A stretch of DNA of 64,000 bases, taken from positions 68,782 through 132,781 of the forward strand of contig CAMNDM010000005.1 of the NCBI GenBank assembly GCA_946535435.1, given 5' to 3'. The notes under the pieces were generated by a model. It made no database searches. It was given only the letters and a program-made list of their open reading frames with translations, and was not told where the DNA came from. The stretch comes from Physcocola sp002396385 (lineage in GTDB: Bacteria > Bacteroidota > Bacteroidia > Bacteroidales > Paludibacteraceae). The translations under genes were made by a program, and so were the position numbers. Shown one piece after another: positions 51,480 through 60,347 of this stretch (the stretch's first letter is position 1; the number at the start of each line of letters is the position of its first letter).

Positions 51480-52730
51480 ATGCTTATTATTGACCAAAAA
51501 GAGTTACTTAACCACAAGGAATTGTTGTTACCTAACGATAAGGATGTCAAGATTACCGGCACCATTAACGACCGGCACCTCTTATTCCTTAAACAGATTT
51601 ATGCCCAGGTTTTAGACCTTTCCAACATGGCGTTCGACATTGCCGATGCCGACTCTAAAAGTTTCAAGGGTATAAAACGAATCATTATTTCGGAATATGC
51701 TTCCGAACTACCCGATTTCGCTTTCAGTTTCAGTCCGGCCCTCCAGTCGGTTTACATTTCGAAAAACATTTCTAAAATAGGCGAACAGCCTTTTTGTTAT
51801 TGCAACAATCTGTCCGCCATTGAAGTTGACGGCCAAAACAACTACTTTTCCTCCATCGATGGTGTCCTTTTCAACAAAGACAAGAAAAGGCTTATCCGCT
51901 GCCCCGAAGGACAGTTTGGCGTGTACACGGTACCCGATGGTGTGGAAGAGATTTTCGAATACGCCTTTTATGGTTGCAACGGGCTGAATGAAATCAAACT
52001 GCCTGCATCTCTGAAAAAAATCGGCAAATTCGCTTTCCAACAGTGCGAAGGACTGCATACCATAACGATCCCCGACGGTGTCACCACCCTCGAAGAATGT
52101 ACCTTCTTCGGCTGCATCAATCTACAAAATGTCCATGTTTCTAAACAGTTGTCTGTTTTAGGAAAAGAGGCCTTCTACGGCTGCGTGAAACTGGAGGCGG
52201 TTTCGCTTCCGAATACCGTTAGGGAAATTCAAAGCCCATTTGTTAGGTGTTTTAACCTTTCATCCATTTCCATCGACGAGGGAGGTGACACCCTGTTTAC
52301 AAACGACGACATCATCTACAACAAGAAAGAGGCCTGTCTGGCTTTGTCTCCTACCGTCAAAAACAGCCATCAGGTGCTCGATGGAACTAAGGCTATAGGT
52401 CGCAGCGCCTTCGAATCTACTTCCATTGCCGACATTCGTTTGGCAAATAGTGTCACCACTATTTGCGAAAGGGCATTCCGCGGGTGCTACTTCTTGAAAG
52501 AGATTGTCCTGCCTGAAAACATCGTTGAACTGGAAGACCGGGCTTTCGACAGCTGTACCTACATGACGAAAATAACTTCTTTGGCAACGACTCCCCCAAA
52601 AATCCAGAAATACAGTTTCTGTTTCGTTCCCCTCGACGATGCCGTTTTATATGTACCGGCTGTGGCAGTTGATAGCTATCGGGCAGATCCTTTATGGAAC
52701 ATGTTCAAAAACATACAGCCTATTGAATAA
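51480..52730 (+). CDS. BspA-like LRR_5 protein, no signal peptide (LRR-9)
   Basis: 416 residues. The N-terminus is MLIIDQKELLNHKELLLPND with no signal. The shared module follows (VKITGTINDRHLLFLKQI), then LRR_5 units with VDGVLFNKDKKRLIRCPEG-type inserts. The cap is VLYVPAVAVDSYRADPLWN. It is 7 nt before LRR-10, which has a signal peptide. Confidence 0.82.
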   Translation: MLIIDQKELLNHKELLLPNDKDVKITGTINDRHLLFLKQIYAQVLDLSNMAFDIADADSKSFKGIKRIIISEYASELPDFAFSFSPALQSVYISKNISKIGEQPFCYCNNLSAIEVDGQNNYFSSIDGVLFNKDKKRLIRCPEGQFGVYTVPDGVEEIFEYAFYGCNGLNEIKLPASLKKIGKFAFQQCEGLHTITIPDGVTTLEECTFFGCINLQNVHVSKQLSVLGKEAFYGCVKLEAVSLPNTVREIQSPFVRCFNLSSISIDEGGDTLFTNDDIIYNKKEACLALSPTVKNSHQVLDGTKAIGRSAFESTSIADIRLANSVTTICERAFRGCYFLKEIVLPENIVELEDRAFDSCTYMTKITSLATTPPKIQKYSFCFVPLDDAVLYVPAVAVDSYRADPLWNMFKNIQPIE

Positions 52731-52737
52731 ACAAACA

Positions 52738-53319
52738 ATGAGACTACTTTTCTCCTTTCTGCTTCTGCTGACGTGCCTCTTTTCTACGGCTCAGACGATG
52801 GTTTACAACCTTGAGCCCGGACGTTTGACCCAACAAATCGGTTCCGACTCTGCCATGCTGAAAAGCATTGCCGACGGACGCCACCTGCGGGTAAAAGGCA
52901 CACTTGCGAAGGAAGATGTACACTACATTGCTGCGTTGGCCAGACAACACCACATCAAACACCTCGATTTGTCGAAAACCCAATTTCGGGAAATCGGCTT
53001 CGGACTTTTCGAGAACTGCGACTCGCTCTGCTCTATCGCTTTACCGGCTACCGTACGGACAATTGCCAAAAATGCCTTTAAAGACTGCATCAGGCTGGAG
53101 GCCTTCTGCTGTCCGAAAAGCCTGACCAGCATCGGTAGTTGCGCTTTTTACGGCTGTAAAAGTCTGCAACTGATCGAAATTAACAACAAACTCAGCTGGA
53201 TTGGCAAGGACGCCTTTGCTGGATGCCGTGTGCAAAAAACCAAACTGAAAGGTAAAAACAAAGACTTTTTCACTGAAAACAGTCATCTATTCACAAAAAA
53301 TAAAGTGTTGATATACTGA
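52738..53319 (+). CDS. secreted short BspA-like LRR_5 protein (LRR-10)
   Basis: 193 residues from the ATG at 52738, with a signal peptide (LLFSFLLLLTCLFSTAQT, cleavage after STA). The shared module (LEPGRLTQQIGSDSAMLKSI, then VKGTLAKEDVHYIAALA) is followed by only about four LRR_5 units. It ends KKTKLKGKNKDFFTENS and a short basic tail without the usual cap. An upstream in-frame start inside LRR-9 was rejected because it would bury the signal peptide. Confidence 0.8.
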   Translation: MRLLFSFLLLLTCLFSTAQTMVYNLEPGRLTQQIGSDSAMLKSIADGRHLRVKGTLAKEDVHYIAALARQHHIKHLDLSKTQFREIGFGLFENCDSLCSIALPATVRTIAKNAFKDCIRLEAFCCPKSLTSIGSCAFYGCKSLQLIEINNKLSWIGKDAFAGCRVQKTKLKGKNKDFFTENSHLFTKNKVLIY

Positions 53320-53338
53320 CTAACTCACAAGTTATGAG

Positions 53339-53346
53339 TAATTTTG
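53339..53346 (+). promoter_or_regulatory. -7 promoter box TAATTTTG of LRR-11
   Basis: A perfect TAnnTTTG 15 nt before the ATG at 53362. No -33 box at the right distance. Confidence 0.5.
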
Positions 53347-53361
53347 CAAAAAATTACAATT

Positions 53362-54453
53362 ATGTTTCAAAAATACTTTATCGCTCTATGTCTGTTGGTG
53401 CCCTGCACCAACACCTTTGCCGAGACTGTAACTAAAAGCGTAACCTCTACTAGCGCCAACTCCCTTAAAAACCAGTTGCCGATGGCAGAATGGGGCGCTA
53501 TTAACGAACTTACCATTACGGGGCCGATGGGCGCCGCCGACATCTCTTTTTTAAGCAATGTGGCGAAAGCCACCAACAACCTCAAGGTTTTGAACATGTC
53601 GGGAGTTACAGATTTGCTGGAAATTGAAAAAGGTGCGTTTAGTGGCATTAAAAGTTTGGAGTCCGTATCGCTTCCTGCAAGTTTGAACACCATATCGGAA
53701 AAGGCGTTTATGGACTGCACCAGCCTGACCACAATCACCTTCGCCGAAGGGCTCACTACCATCAACGACCGCGCGTTCTGTAACGACTCCCTCCTCACTT
53801 CCATCACTTTCCCGTCTACCTTGGGCGACCTGAACGTTTCTGCCCTCGACGGTTGCGACAACCTGCAAGAGATTAAGGTGACACCCGGCAACCAAGTTTA
53901 CTCTTCCATATCGGGTGTTCTTTACACTATGGACAACCCCACCATCATAAAATATCCGGTTGCGCGTGTCGACGAGGAGTTTACCATACCCGACGGCACC
54001 ACCAACATTGGCGACAACGCTTTTGCCAACTGCAAACTGCTGAAATCGGTAGAAATGCCTGAATCGGTCAAGTCGATTGGCAAAAACGCCTTCCTCAACT
54101 GTAAGGGATTTACAAACGTGCTGGTAGGTGACGGTGTTACCACCATTGCCGATTTTGCCTTTTTGGGTTGCGAAAACATGGTGGCTGTAGCTTTACCAAG
54201 GTCATTAAAGACCATTGGCGACGGCATTTTCTCCAGATGTTGCAACATCACTTCCATCCGCTGTGAAGCCGATGTGCCACCAACCTACAGCCCACTCATC
54301 AACAACCCGTTTGTTACAGAAGATGCGACCATCTGCTCCATCAACCTCGCCACTTGCGTTTTAAGCATTCCGGCTAAAGCGCAAACCAAATACGAAGAGG
54401 CTAAAGGTTGGGGTACTTTCGCTAACATCGAAGGCTTTCAAGTAGGTAAATAA
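53362..54453 (+). CDS. secreted BspA-like LRR_5 protein (LRR-11)
   Basis: 363 residues from the ATG at 53362. Signal peptide MFQKYFIALCLLVPCTNTFA, the shared module (NSLKNQLPMAEWGAINEL, then TITGPMGAADISFLSNVA), then LRR_5 units. It ends with the cap VLSIPAKAQTKYEEAKGWGT. A strong terminator follows. Its 3' end lies about 160 nt from the tracrRNA start, and the two transcripts converge. Confidence 0.83.
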   Translation: MFQKYFIALCLLVPCTNTFAETVTKSVTSTSANSLKNQLPMAEWGAINELTITGPMGAADISFLSNVAKATNNLKVLNMSGVTDLLEIEKGAFSGIKSLESVSLPASLNTISEKAFMDCTSLTTITFAEGLTTINDRAFCNDSLLTSITFPSTLGDLNVSALDGCDNLQEIKVTPGNQVYSSISGVLYTMDNPTIIKYPVARVDEEFTIPDGTTNIGDNAFANCKLLKSVEMPESVKSIGKNAFLNCKGFTNVLVGDGVTTIADFAFLGCENMVAVALPRSLKTIGDGIFSRCCNITSIRCEADVPPTYSPLINNPFVTEDATICSINLATCVLSIPAKAQTKYEEAKGWGTFANIEGFQVGK

Positions 54454-54478
54454 CGATATTCTAACTTACTTTTTAGAA

Positions 54479-54507
54479 GGGCGTGCAACAATGCACGCCT
54501 TTTTTTG
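54479..54507 (+). terminator. terminator after LRR-11
   Basis: GGCGTGC / GCACGCC hairpin followed by seven T. Confidence 0.88.
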
Positions 54508-54532
54508 TGCTGTTGAAGAATGAAGGGGGAAT

Positions 54533-54610
54533 AAAAAAAGCAGGGTGAGTTGCCCCACCCTGAATGTTTTCACAACGGAATCATCCTTATTGTGAATTGC
54601 TTTAAAATTC
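54533..54610 (-). ncRNA. tracrRNA of the type II-C CRISPR system
   Basis: On the + strand, 54590-54610 is identical to 21 nt of the CRISPR repeat sense (TTGTGAATTGCTTTAAAATT then C), with GTAC continuing after one inserted A. The - strand transcript therefore carries the anti-repeat. Read leftward it has the anti-repeat, a TTCACAA/TTGTGAA stem enclosing a small GGA/TCC nexus hairpin, and the terminator CAGGGTG / CACCCTG with a T7 run (54539-54533). A promoter is placed exactly so that transcription starts within the anti-repeat. The predicted length is about 75-78 nt. Pairing with the crRNA repeat is expected over about 20 bp. Confidence 0.88.
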
Positions 54611-54614
54611 AGTA

Positions 54615-54646
54615 CAAATATATAACTTCAGAATTGAAAATTCAAA
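54615..54646 (-). promoter_or_regulatory. tracrRNA promoter (TTTG-N20-TATATTTG)
   Basis: On the - strand TTTG (54646-54643), 20 nt, then TATATTTG (54622-54615): a perfect Bacteroidota promoter. The start is predicted around 54608-54610. Confidence 0.85.
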
Positions 54647-54732
54647 GCTTTGCTGATATATTTTGAATCCCAACTACAAATAAATCGATTCTGTCTTCAC
54701 GAACGCAGAAAACGACTTACGCTATCATTTTT

Positions 54733-54759
54733 TTCGTTATAGTGTCGAATTATAACGAA
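54733..54759. promoter_or_regulatory. inverted repeat upstream of cas9, possible operator
   Basis: TTCGTTATA (54733-54741), 9 nt, then TATAACGAA (54751-54759): perfect 9-bp arms, about 47 nt before the cas9 ATG and within the divergent tracrRNA/cas9 control region. There is no T-run, so it is not a terminator. It could bind a dimeric regulator or fold in the cas9 mRNA leader. Confidence 0.55.
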
Positions 54760-54806
54760 CTTTTATTAATTTCAAGTACTAAACATGAAATGAATTGATT
54801 AAAGAT

Positions 54807-57800
54807 ATGAAAAACATCTTAGGATTAGACTTAGGTACCAACAGCATTGGTTGGGCTATGATAGAAGGCAAGGTTGAAGAAGGGCAAAACAGCCTGATTC
54901 CCGTTCAAATTAAAGGTGCAGGCTCTAGGATTATTCCAATGACCCAAGACGTACTGACAGACTTTGCTAAAGGCAACTCAATATCACAAACAAGTATTCG
55001 CACGGGCTTTCGTGGCACTAGAAGACTTCGCGAGCGGCAACTACTAAGAAGGGACAGGCTGCACCGGGTTCTTGACCTCATGGGCTATCTGCCTGCGCAC
55101 TATGCAGAACAACTAGACAGATACGGACACATTTTGGACGAGAAAGAGCCAAAATTGGCATGGTTTCAAGACGAAACCAAGGCTTGGTGCTTCCTTTTCC
55201 AAGACTCTTTCAATGAAATGCTGGCCGACTTCGCTAAGAACCAACCCAATTTAGTGGCTGGCGGTAAAAAAGTACCCTACGATTGGACTATTTACTATCT
55301 GCGTAAAAAAGCACTGACTCAACCCATCTCAAACTTCGAGTTGGCATGGTTGCTCCTTCATTTCAACCAAAAACGTGGCTATTATCAGCTGAGGGGTGAA
55401 GATGACATGCCGGAAGAAAGCGAGAACAAGAAGGTTGAATATCTTGTTGCTGAAGTTCTACACGTTGAAGAAGATAAAAACGAAAGCAGAAAAAAGGACG
55501 AAATCTGGTATAACGTGCATTTGGACAACGGTATGATCTACCACAGAAAAAGCAAGCAACCCCTTGACAGCTGGGTAGGGAAAAAGAAGGAATTTATCGT
55601 CACCACTACTATTCAAAAAGACGGCACCTCAAAGCCTTACTTTTCTGCACCAAAGGAAGACGATTGGGGCCTGATGAAAATTCGTACCGAGAAGAATATC
55701 GATGCATCGAAAAAAACGGTGGGTGCCTACATATACGACACGCTACTCGACAACCCTGACCAAAAAATCATTGGAAAATTGGTAAAAGTGGTTGAGCGCA
55801 AATACTACAAAGACGAGTTGAAACAAATTTTGGAAAAACAGCGTGAGTTCCATAAAGAGCTGCTCGACAAGAAACTATGTGAACAATGCTACGAGAATCT
55901 CTATTCCCACAATTCTGATCACAGGAAGTCGATGTTAGCGCTTTCTGAGAAACGCGGTGAAGGGTACTTTACAACCCTGTTTATCGATGACATCCTTTTC
56001 TACCAACGACCGCTGAAAAGCAAAAAATCGCTGATTTCCGATTGTCAGTACGAATACCACACTTACAAGAAGGACGGTAAAGAGGTGAGAGCCTACCAAA
56101 AGTGTATTGCCAAATCGCATCCGCTCTTTCAAGAGTTCCGTTTGTTGCAATTCTTGAAAAATCTGCGTATCATTAAACGTGAGGTATGGGAATATGGGAC
56201 ACCACAAGGCGAATTGTTTCCAAGAAACCAATACCTTACCGACATCGACGTCACCAACACCTTACTCAACACCGAGGAAAAATGGGAGCAACTTTACGAC
56301 TATCTGAACCAGAAGAAAGAGATTAAAATGAAGGACCTGCTCTCGTGGCCAGTCTTGAAACTGGGTAAAAATCCGGAAAAGTTGTACCGCTGGAACTATG
56401 TTGAAGACAAAACATATCCTGGTAACGAAACTCATGCCCAAATCATCTCCTATTTGGCGAAAGCGGGTATTGCCCCTGATGCTCTAACCGAAGAAGATGA
56501 GTATTTCTTGTGGGAGATTCTCTACTCTGTAAACGCAAAAGACGAACTTGAAAAAGCGTTAGAATCTTTCGCTAAAAAGCATGGATTTGATGGGACCTTT
56601 GTGGATGTCTTCAAAAAAAGCCCTGCATTCCCAAGCGAATATGGTTCCTATTCGGCAAAGGCAATTAAAAAGTTACTTCCGCTCATGCGTTTCGGCAACA
56701 AATGGAACGAGGACAATATCTGCACTTCAACTAAAGAAAGAATTGAAAAACTCATAACTGGCGAATTCGATGAAAAGCTGAGCGATAAAATACGTGAAAA
56801 GATTGGAAACGAACTTGGCAATTCGCACAAAGACATAAAAGACTTCAAGTTTATGCCTCTTTGGCTTGCCTGCTACATTGTTTATGGAAGACACTCGGAA
56901 GCCCAAGATGTAAACAAATGGGAGTCGCCAGAAGACATCGATTTGTTCTTGAAGCAGTTCAAACAATACTCTCTCCGCAATCCTATTGTAGAACAAGTGG
57001 TTTTGGAAACATTGAGAACTGTACGCGACATTTGGCGGTACTACGGCTCTATCGATGAAATCCACCTCGAGATGGGACGCGACCTCAAAAATCCGGCCGA
57101 CAAACGCAAAGCCATGACCGAACGCAACATAAAGAACGAGCAAGACAATTACCGGATCAAGGCTTTGTTGACAGTCCTTGCCAACGAACTTAACTACGAG
57201 AACGCACGCGATTTCTCGCCTAGCCAACAAGAAATTTTACGCATTTTCGAGGAAACGGCTATTGAAAGCTACAAGGCAACGGAAGGGAAAGGCGACCTTC
57301 CGGAAGACATTAAGCTTATTATTGAGAAATTCAAAGTTATTGACGAGAAAAAAAGACCGACAACGTCCGATGTCAAAAGATATGCCCTATGGTTAGAACA
57401 AAAATACCAGTCGCCATACACCGGCCAACCAATAAAATTATCTAGGTTGTTCACTTCCGACTACGAGATTGAGCACGTCATTCCACAGTCTCGTTACTTC
57501 GACGACAGTTTCAGCAATAAAGTTATATGCGAAGCTGCGGTAAACAAACTGAAGAGTAATATGCTTGGTTTAGAGTTCATCAAGAAATTCCATGGTCAAA
57601 AGGTGGAAATCGGCAACGGCAAATTTGTAACCATCCTTTCGGAAGACGACTATAAGAAACTGGTTGACGAAAAATACAAGTCGCCTAACTTGAAAACCAA
57701 ACGCAACAAACTGCTGATGGACGATATTCCCGACGGATTTATTGAAAGACAGATGAACGACAGCCGCTACATCAGCAAACTGGTGAAGGGACTGCTCTCG

Positions 57801-59414
57801 AATATTGTACGCACTACAGATTCCGAAGGCAACTTGGAGCCGGAGGCAGTTTCGAAAAACCTTATCACCACCAACGGTGCCATTACCGATATGTTGAAAA
57901 GGGCTTGGGGTGTAAACGATGTGTGGAACAAGATTATTCTGCCACGCTTCCAGCGTATGAATAAGATTGATCCAGAACATACCTACACTGCCATTTCGGC
58001 TCAAGGGCACGAGATTCCGTCAATGCCGGCGGTATACCAATATGGCTTCAACAAAAAACGTATTGACCACCGTCACCACGCAATGGATGCCATTGTTATT
58101 GCCTGTGCCAACCGCGACATTGTCAACTACCTCAACAACGACAGCGCACGCGATGGCGGCAAACGCCGCTACGACCTTATGCACAAACTCTGTAACAAAA
58201 AGAAGGATTCCGATGGCTATGAGCGTATGCCACGCCTACCTTGGTCTGGTTTCTGCGACGACGTTTACAACACTTTAGAGGGTATCATTGTCAGCTTTAA
58301 ACAAAATCTGAGGGTAATTAACAAGGCCACCAACAAATTTGTGCACTACAACGAGGAAGGGAAGAAGATTGTCGACTGCCAGAAAGGTGTAAACTGGGCC
58401 GTTCGGAAATCGATGCACAAAGATACGGTCTTTGGTTTGGTCAGCCTCAGGAAAGAGAAAACGGTGAAACTGAAAGAGGCCCTTTCCAGATTAGACCGGG
58501 TCACCGACAAAGACCTGCGCGACAAGCTGAAAGAACTTGTGGCAAAACACTACACAGAAAACCAAATTAAAGTATACTTTGAGGAGCACAACGATGTTTG
58601 GAAAGATGTAGACACAAAGAAAATTCCTATCTATTATTACACGGAAGAAGAAGGAAATGAGCACTACTTTGCAACAAGATTTTTGAGTGACTTGACAACC
58701 TATTTCAACGGGGTTAAGAAGAAAGAAGATGCCGAAAAAAAGATTGAGGGTATTACAGATACAGGTATTCAAAAAATTCTTTTGAACCACATCACACGTT
58801 GTGAGAATAATGTGGAATATGCGTTCTCGCCTGAAGGTATCGACGACATGAACTCACATATTTTGGAATTGAACGATGGCAAGCCACACAAACCAATTTA
58901 CAAAGTGCGAAGGTTTGAATGTGCTAACAAATTCGCTATTGGTCAAAAAGGGAACAAGAAAGCTAAATTTGTAGAAGGAGACAAAGGGACAAACCTGTTC
59001 TTTGCCGCTTATAAGGCTGAAGATGCTGATGATTTCAACTTTATAACCATTCCGTTTAACGAAGCTAAAAGAAGACTGCAATCGCATCTCAGCGTAGCTG
59101 ATGAAACTGACGAAAATGGAAGAGAATTGCTATATGTACTAAGTCCTTATGACTTAGTCTTGCTGAAAGACGGAGAAAAATCCATTACATCGCACAAAAT
59201 ATTCAAAATGGTATCATCTACAGGAATTCAATGCAACTTCATTCCAAACAATGTAGCAATTCCAATAGTAAACAAAAAAGAATATAGTGCTATGAACAAA
59301 TTCGAAAAAGACGATGTTTCAGGTTTAATGATAAAAGCCAACTGTGTGCCTATAAAAGTAGACCGCTTAGGCCATATAATATCTATAGATAATAAACTTG
59401 TGGATCATGATTAA
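54807..59414 (+). CDS. cas9: CRISPR-associated endonuclease Cas9, subtype II-C (large Bacteroidota form)
   Basis: 1535 residues from the ATG at 54807 (MKNILGLDLGTNSIGWAMI); an upstream in-frame TTG was rejected. Catalytic residues by position: D8 (RuvC-I), E755 in EIHLEMGRD (RuvC-II), H890 and N913 in the HNH domain (YEIEHVIPQSRYFDDSFSNK), and H1091 and D1094 in DHRHHAMDAIVIA (RuvC-III). An arginine-rich bridge helix follows RuvC-I (RRLRERQLLRRDRLHRVL). The residue before the HNH His is Glu instead of the Asp of SpyCas9. All active-site residues are present, so the nuclease should be active. It overlaps cas1 by 8 nt. Confidence 0.97.
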   Translation: MKNILGLDLGTNSIGWAMIEGKVEEGQNSLIPVQIKGAGSRIIPMTQDVLTDFAKGNSISQTSIRTGFRGTRRLRERQLLRRDRLHRVLDLMGYLPAHYAEQLDRYGHILDEKEPKLAWFQDETKAWCFLFQDSFNEMLADFAKNQPNLVAGGKKVPYDWTIYYLRKKALTQPISNFELAWLLLHFNQKRGYYQLRGEDDMPEESENKKVEYLVAEVLHVEEDKNESRKKDEIWYNVHLDNGMIYHRKSKQPLDSWVGKKKEFIVTTTIQKDGTSKPYFSAPKEDDWGLMKIRTEKNIDASKKTVGAYIYDTLLDNPDQKIIGKLVKVVERKYYKDELKQILEKQREFHKELLDKKLCEQCYENLYSHNSDHRKSMLALSEKRGEGYFTTLFIDDILFYQRPLKSKKSLISDCQYEYHTYKKDGKEVRAYQKCIAKSHPLFQEFRLLQFLKNLRIIKREVWEYGTPQGELFPRNQYLTDIDVTNTLLNTEEKWEQLYDYLNQKKEIKMKDLLSWPVLKLGKNPEKLYRWNYVEDKTYPGNETHAQIISYLAKAGIAPDALTEEDEYFLWEILYSVNAKDELEKALESFAKKHGFDGTFVDVFKKSPAFPSEYGSYSAKAIKKLLPLMRFGNKWNEDNICTSTKERIEKLITGEFDEKLSDKIREKIGNELGNSHKDIKDFKFMPLWLACYIVYGRHSEAQDVNKWESPEDIDLFLKQFKQYSLRNPIVEQVVLETLRTVRDIWRYYGSIDEIHLEMGRDLKNPADKRKAMTERNIKNEQDNYRIKALLTVLANELNYENARDFSPSQQEILRIFEETAIESYKATEGKGDLPEDIKLIIEKFKVIDEKKRPTTSDVKRYALWLEQKYQSPYTGQPIKLSRLFTSDYEIEHVIPQSRYFDDSFSNKVICEAAVNKLKSNMLGLEFIKKFHGQKVEIGNGKFVTILSEDDYKKLVDEKYKSPNLKTKRNKLLMDDIPDGFIERQMNDSRYISKLVKGLLSNIVRTTDSEGNLEPEAVSKNLITTNGAITDMLKRAWGVNDVWNKIILPRFQRMNKIDPEHTYTAISAQGHEIPSMPAVYQYGFNKKRIDHRHHAMDAIVIACANRDIVNYLNNDSARDGGKRRYDLMHKLCNKKKDSDGYERMPRLPWSGFCDDVYNTLEGIIVSFKQNLRVINKATNKFVHYNEEGKKIVDCQKGVNWAVRKSMHKDTVFGLVSLRKEKTVKLKEALSRLDRVTDKDLRDKLKELVAKHYTENQIKVYFEEHNDVWKDVDTKKIPIYYYTEEEGNEHYFATRFLSDLTTYFNGVKKKEDAEKKIEGITDTGIQKILLNHITRCENNVEYAFSPEGIDDMNSHILELNDGKPHKPIYKVRRFECANKFAIGQKGNKKAKFVEGDKGTNLFFAAYKAEDADDFNFITIPFNEAKRRLQSHLSVADETDENGRELLYVLSPYDLVLLKDGEKSITSHKIFKMVSSTGIQCNFIPNNVAIPIVNKKEYSAMNKFEKDDVSGLMIKANCVPIKVDRLGHIISIDNKLVDHD

Positions 59415-60342
59415 GAAAACCCTCTATTTCGGCAATCCTGCTTACTTGTCTTTTAAAGACGAGCAGTTGGTCATACGCCAAGAGGAAACGAACCTTGAGG
59501 GACAGAAAAGCGAGTACAAACGGACTATTCCGATTGAAGATATTGGCATTTTGGTTTTAGACCACAGCCAAATTACACTGACTTCTGTCATCCTTACCAA
59601 GCTATTGGAGAACAATGTGGCTCTGGTGACTTCTAACCAAAGCCACATGCCTTTCGGGTTGTTCCTTCCTCTGGAAATGAACTCCACGCAGCACGAACGC
59701 TTCACACACCAGCTGGAGGCTTCGCTTCCCCTGCGTAAACAATTGTGGGCACAGACCATTCAACAGAAGATTAGGAACCAGGCTACCGTTTTAAGCCAAA
59801 TTACGGGCGAAAGTTGCAAAAATATGCTGGTGATGGCCGACACCGTTAAAAGTGGTGATTCTGAAAACAAAGAGGGACAGGCGGCTGCCTATTACTGGAA
59901 AAGGCTGTTCGAAAAACAGTACCCAGACTTCACACGGCAACGAGATGGCAAACAACCTAACGCACTGCTAAACTTCGGCTATGCCATTCTGCGGGGTATA
60001 ATAGCAAGGGCACTGGTTTCCAGCGGATTGTTGCCCACCATGGGGCTTCACCACCACAACCGTTACAATGCCTACTGTCTGGCCGACGACATCATGGAGC
60101 CCTACCGGCCTTACGTCGACCAAGTTGTTTTACGCTGTGTAAGGACCACCAGCGTGTTTGAGGAAGAAATCACCAAAGAGCAGAAAGTGATGCTGCTGGG
60201 TATTCCAACCCTCGATGTGAAAATAGACGGCAAACGTAGTCCGCTAATGGTTGCGGCTACGCAAACAGCCGCATCGCTCTACAAATGTTTCAGCGGAGAA
60301 ATCAGAAAAATCAGCTATCCGGTTATGGAAACAGAAGAATAA
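59407..60342 (+). CDS. cas1: CRISPR integrase Cas1 (type II)
   Basis: 311 residues from the ATG at 59407 (MIKKTLYFGNPAYLSFKDEQ), overlapping the cas9 end by 8 nt. Metal-binding residues are E156 in NKEGQAAAYYWKRLF, the His cluster 215-217 in MGLHHHNRYNAYCLADD and E231 in DIMEPYRP. With Cas2 it inserts new spacers at the leader end. Confidence 0.96.
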   Translation: MIKKTLYFGNPAYLSFKDEQLVIRQEETNLEGQKSEYKRTIPIEDIGILVLDHSQITLTSVILTKLLENNVALVTSNQSHMPFGLFLPLEMNSTQHERFTHQLEASLPLRKQLWAQTIQQKIRNQATVLSQITGESCKNMLVMADTVKSGDSENKEGQAAAYYWKRLFEKQYPDFTRQRDGKQPNALLNFGYAILRGIIARALVSSGLLPTMGLHHHNRYNAYCLADDIMEPYRPYVDQVVLRCVRTTSVFEEEITKEQKVMLLGIPTLDVKIDGKRSPLMVAATQTAASLYKCFSGEIRKISYPVMETEE

Positions 60343-60347
60343 GCAGC

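Noticed and set aside
54795..54806. Upstream TTG start for cas9
   Set aside because: The ATG at 54807 gives the standard MKNILGLDLGTNS start; the four extra residues are not typical.
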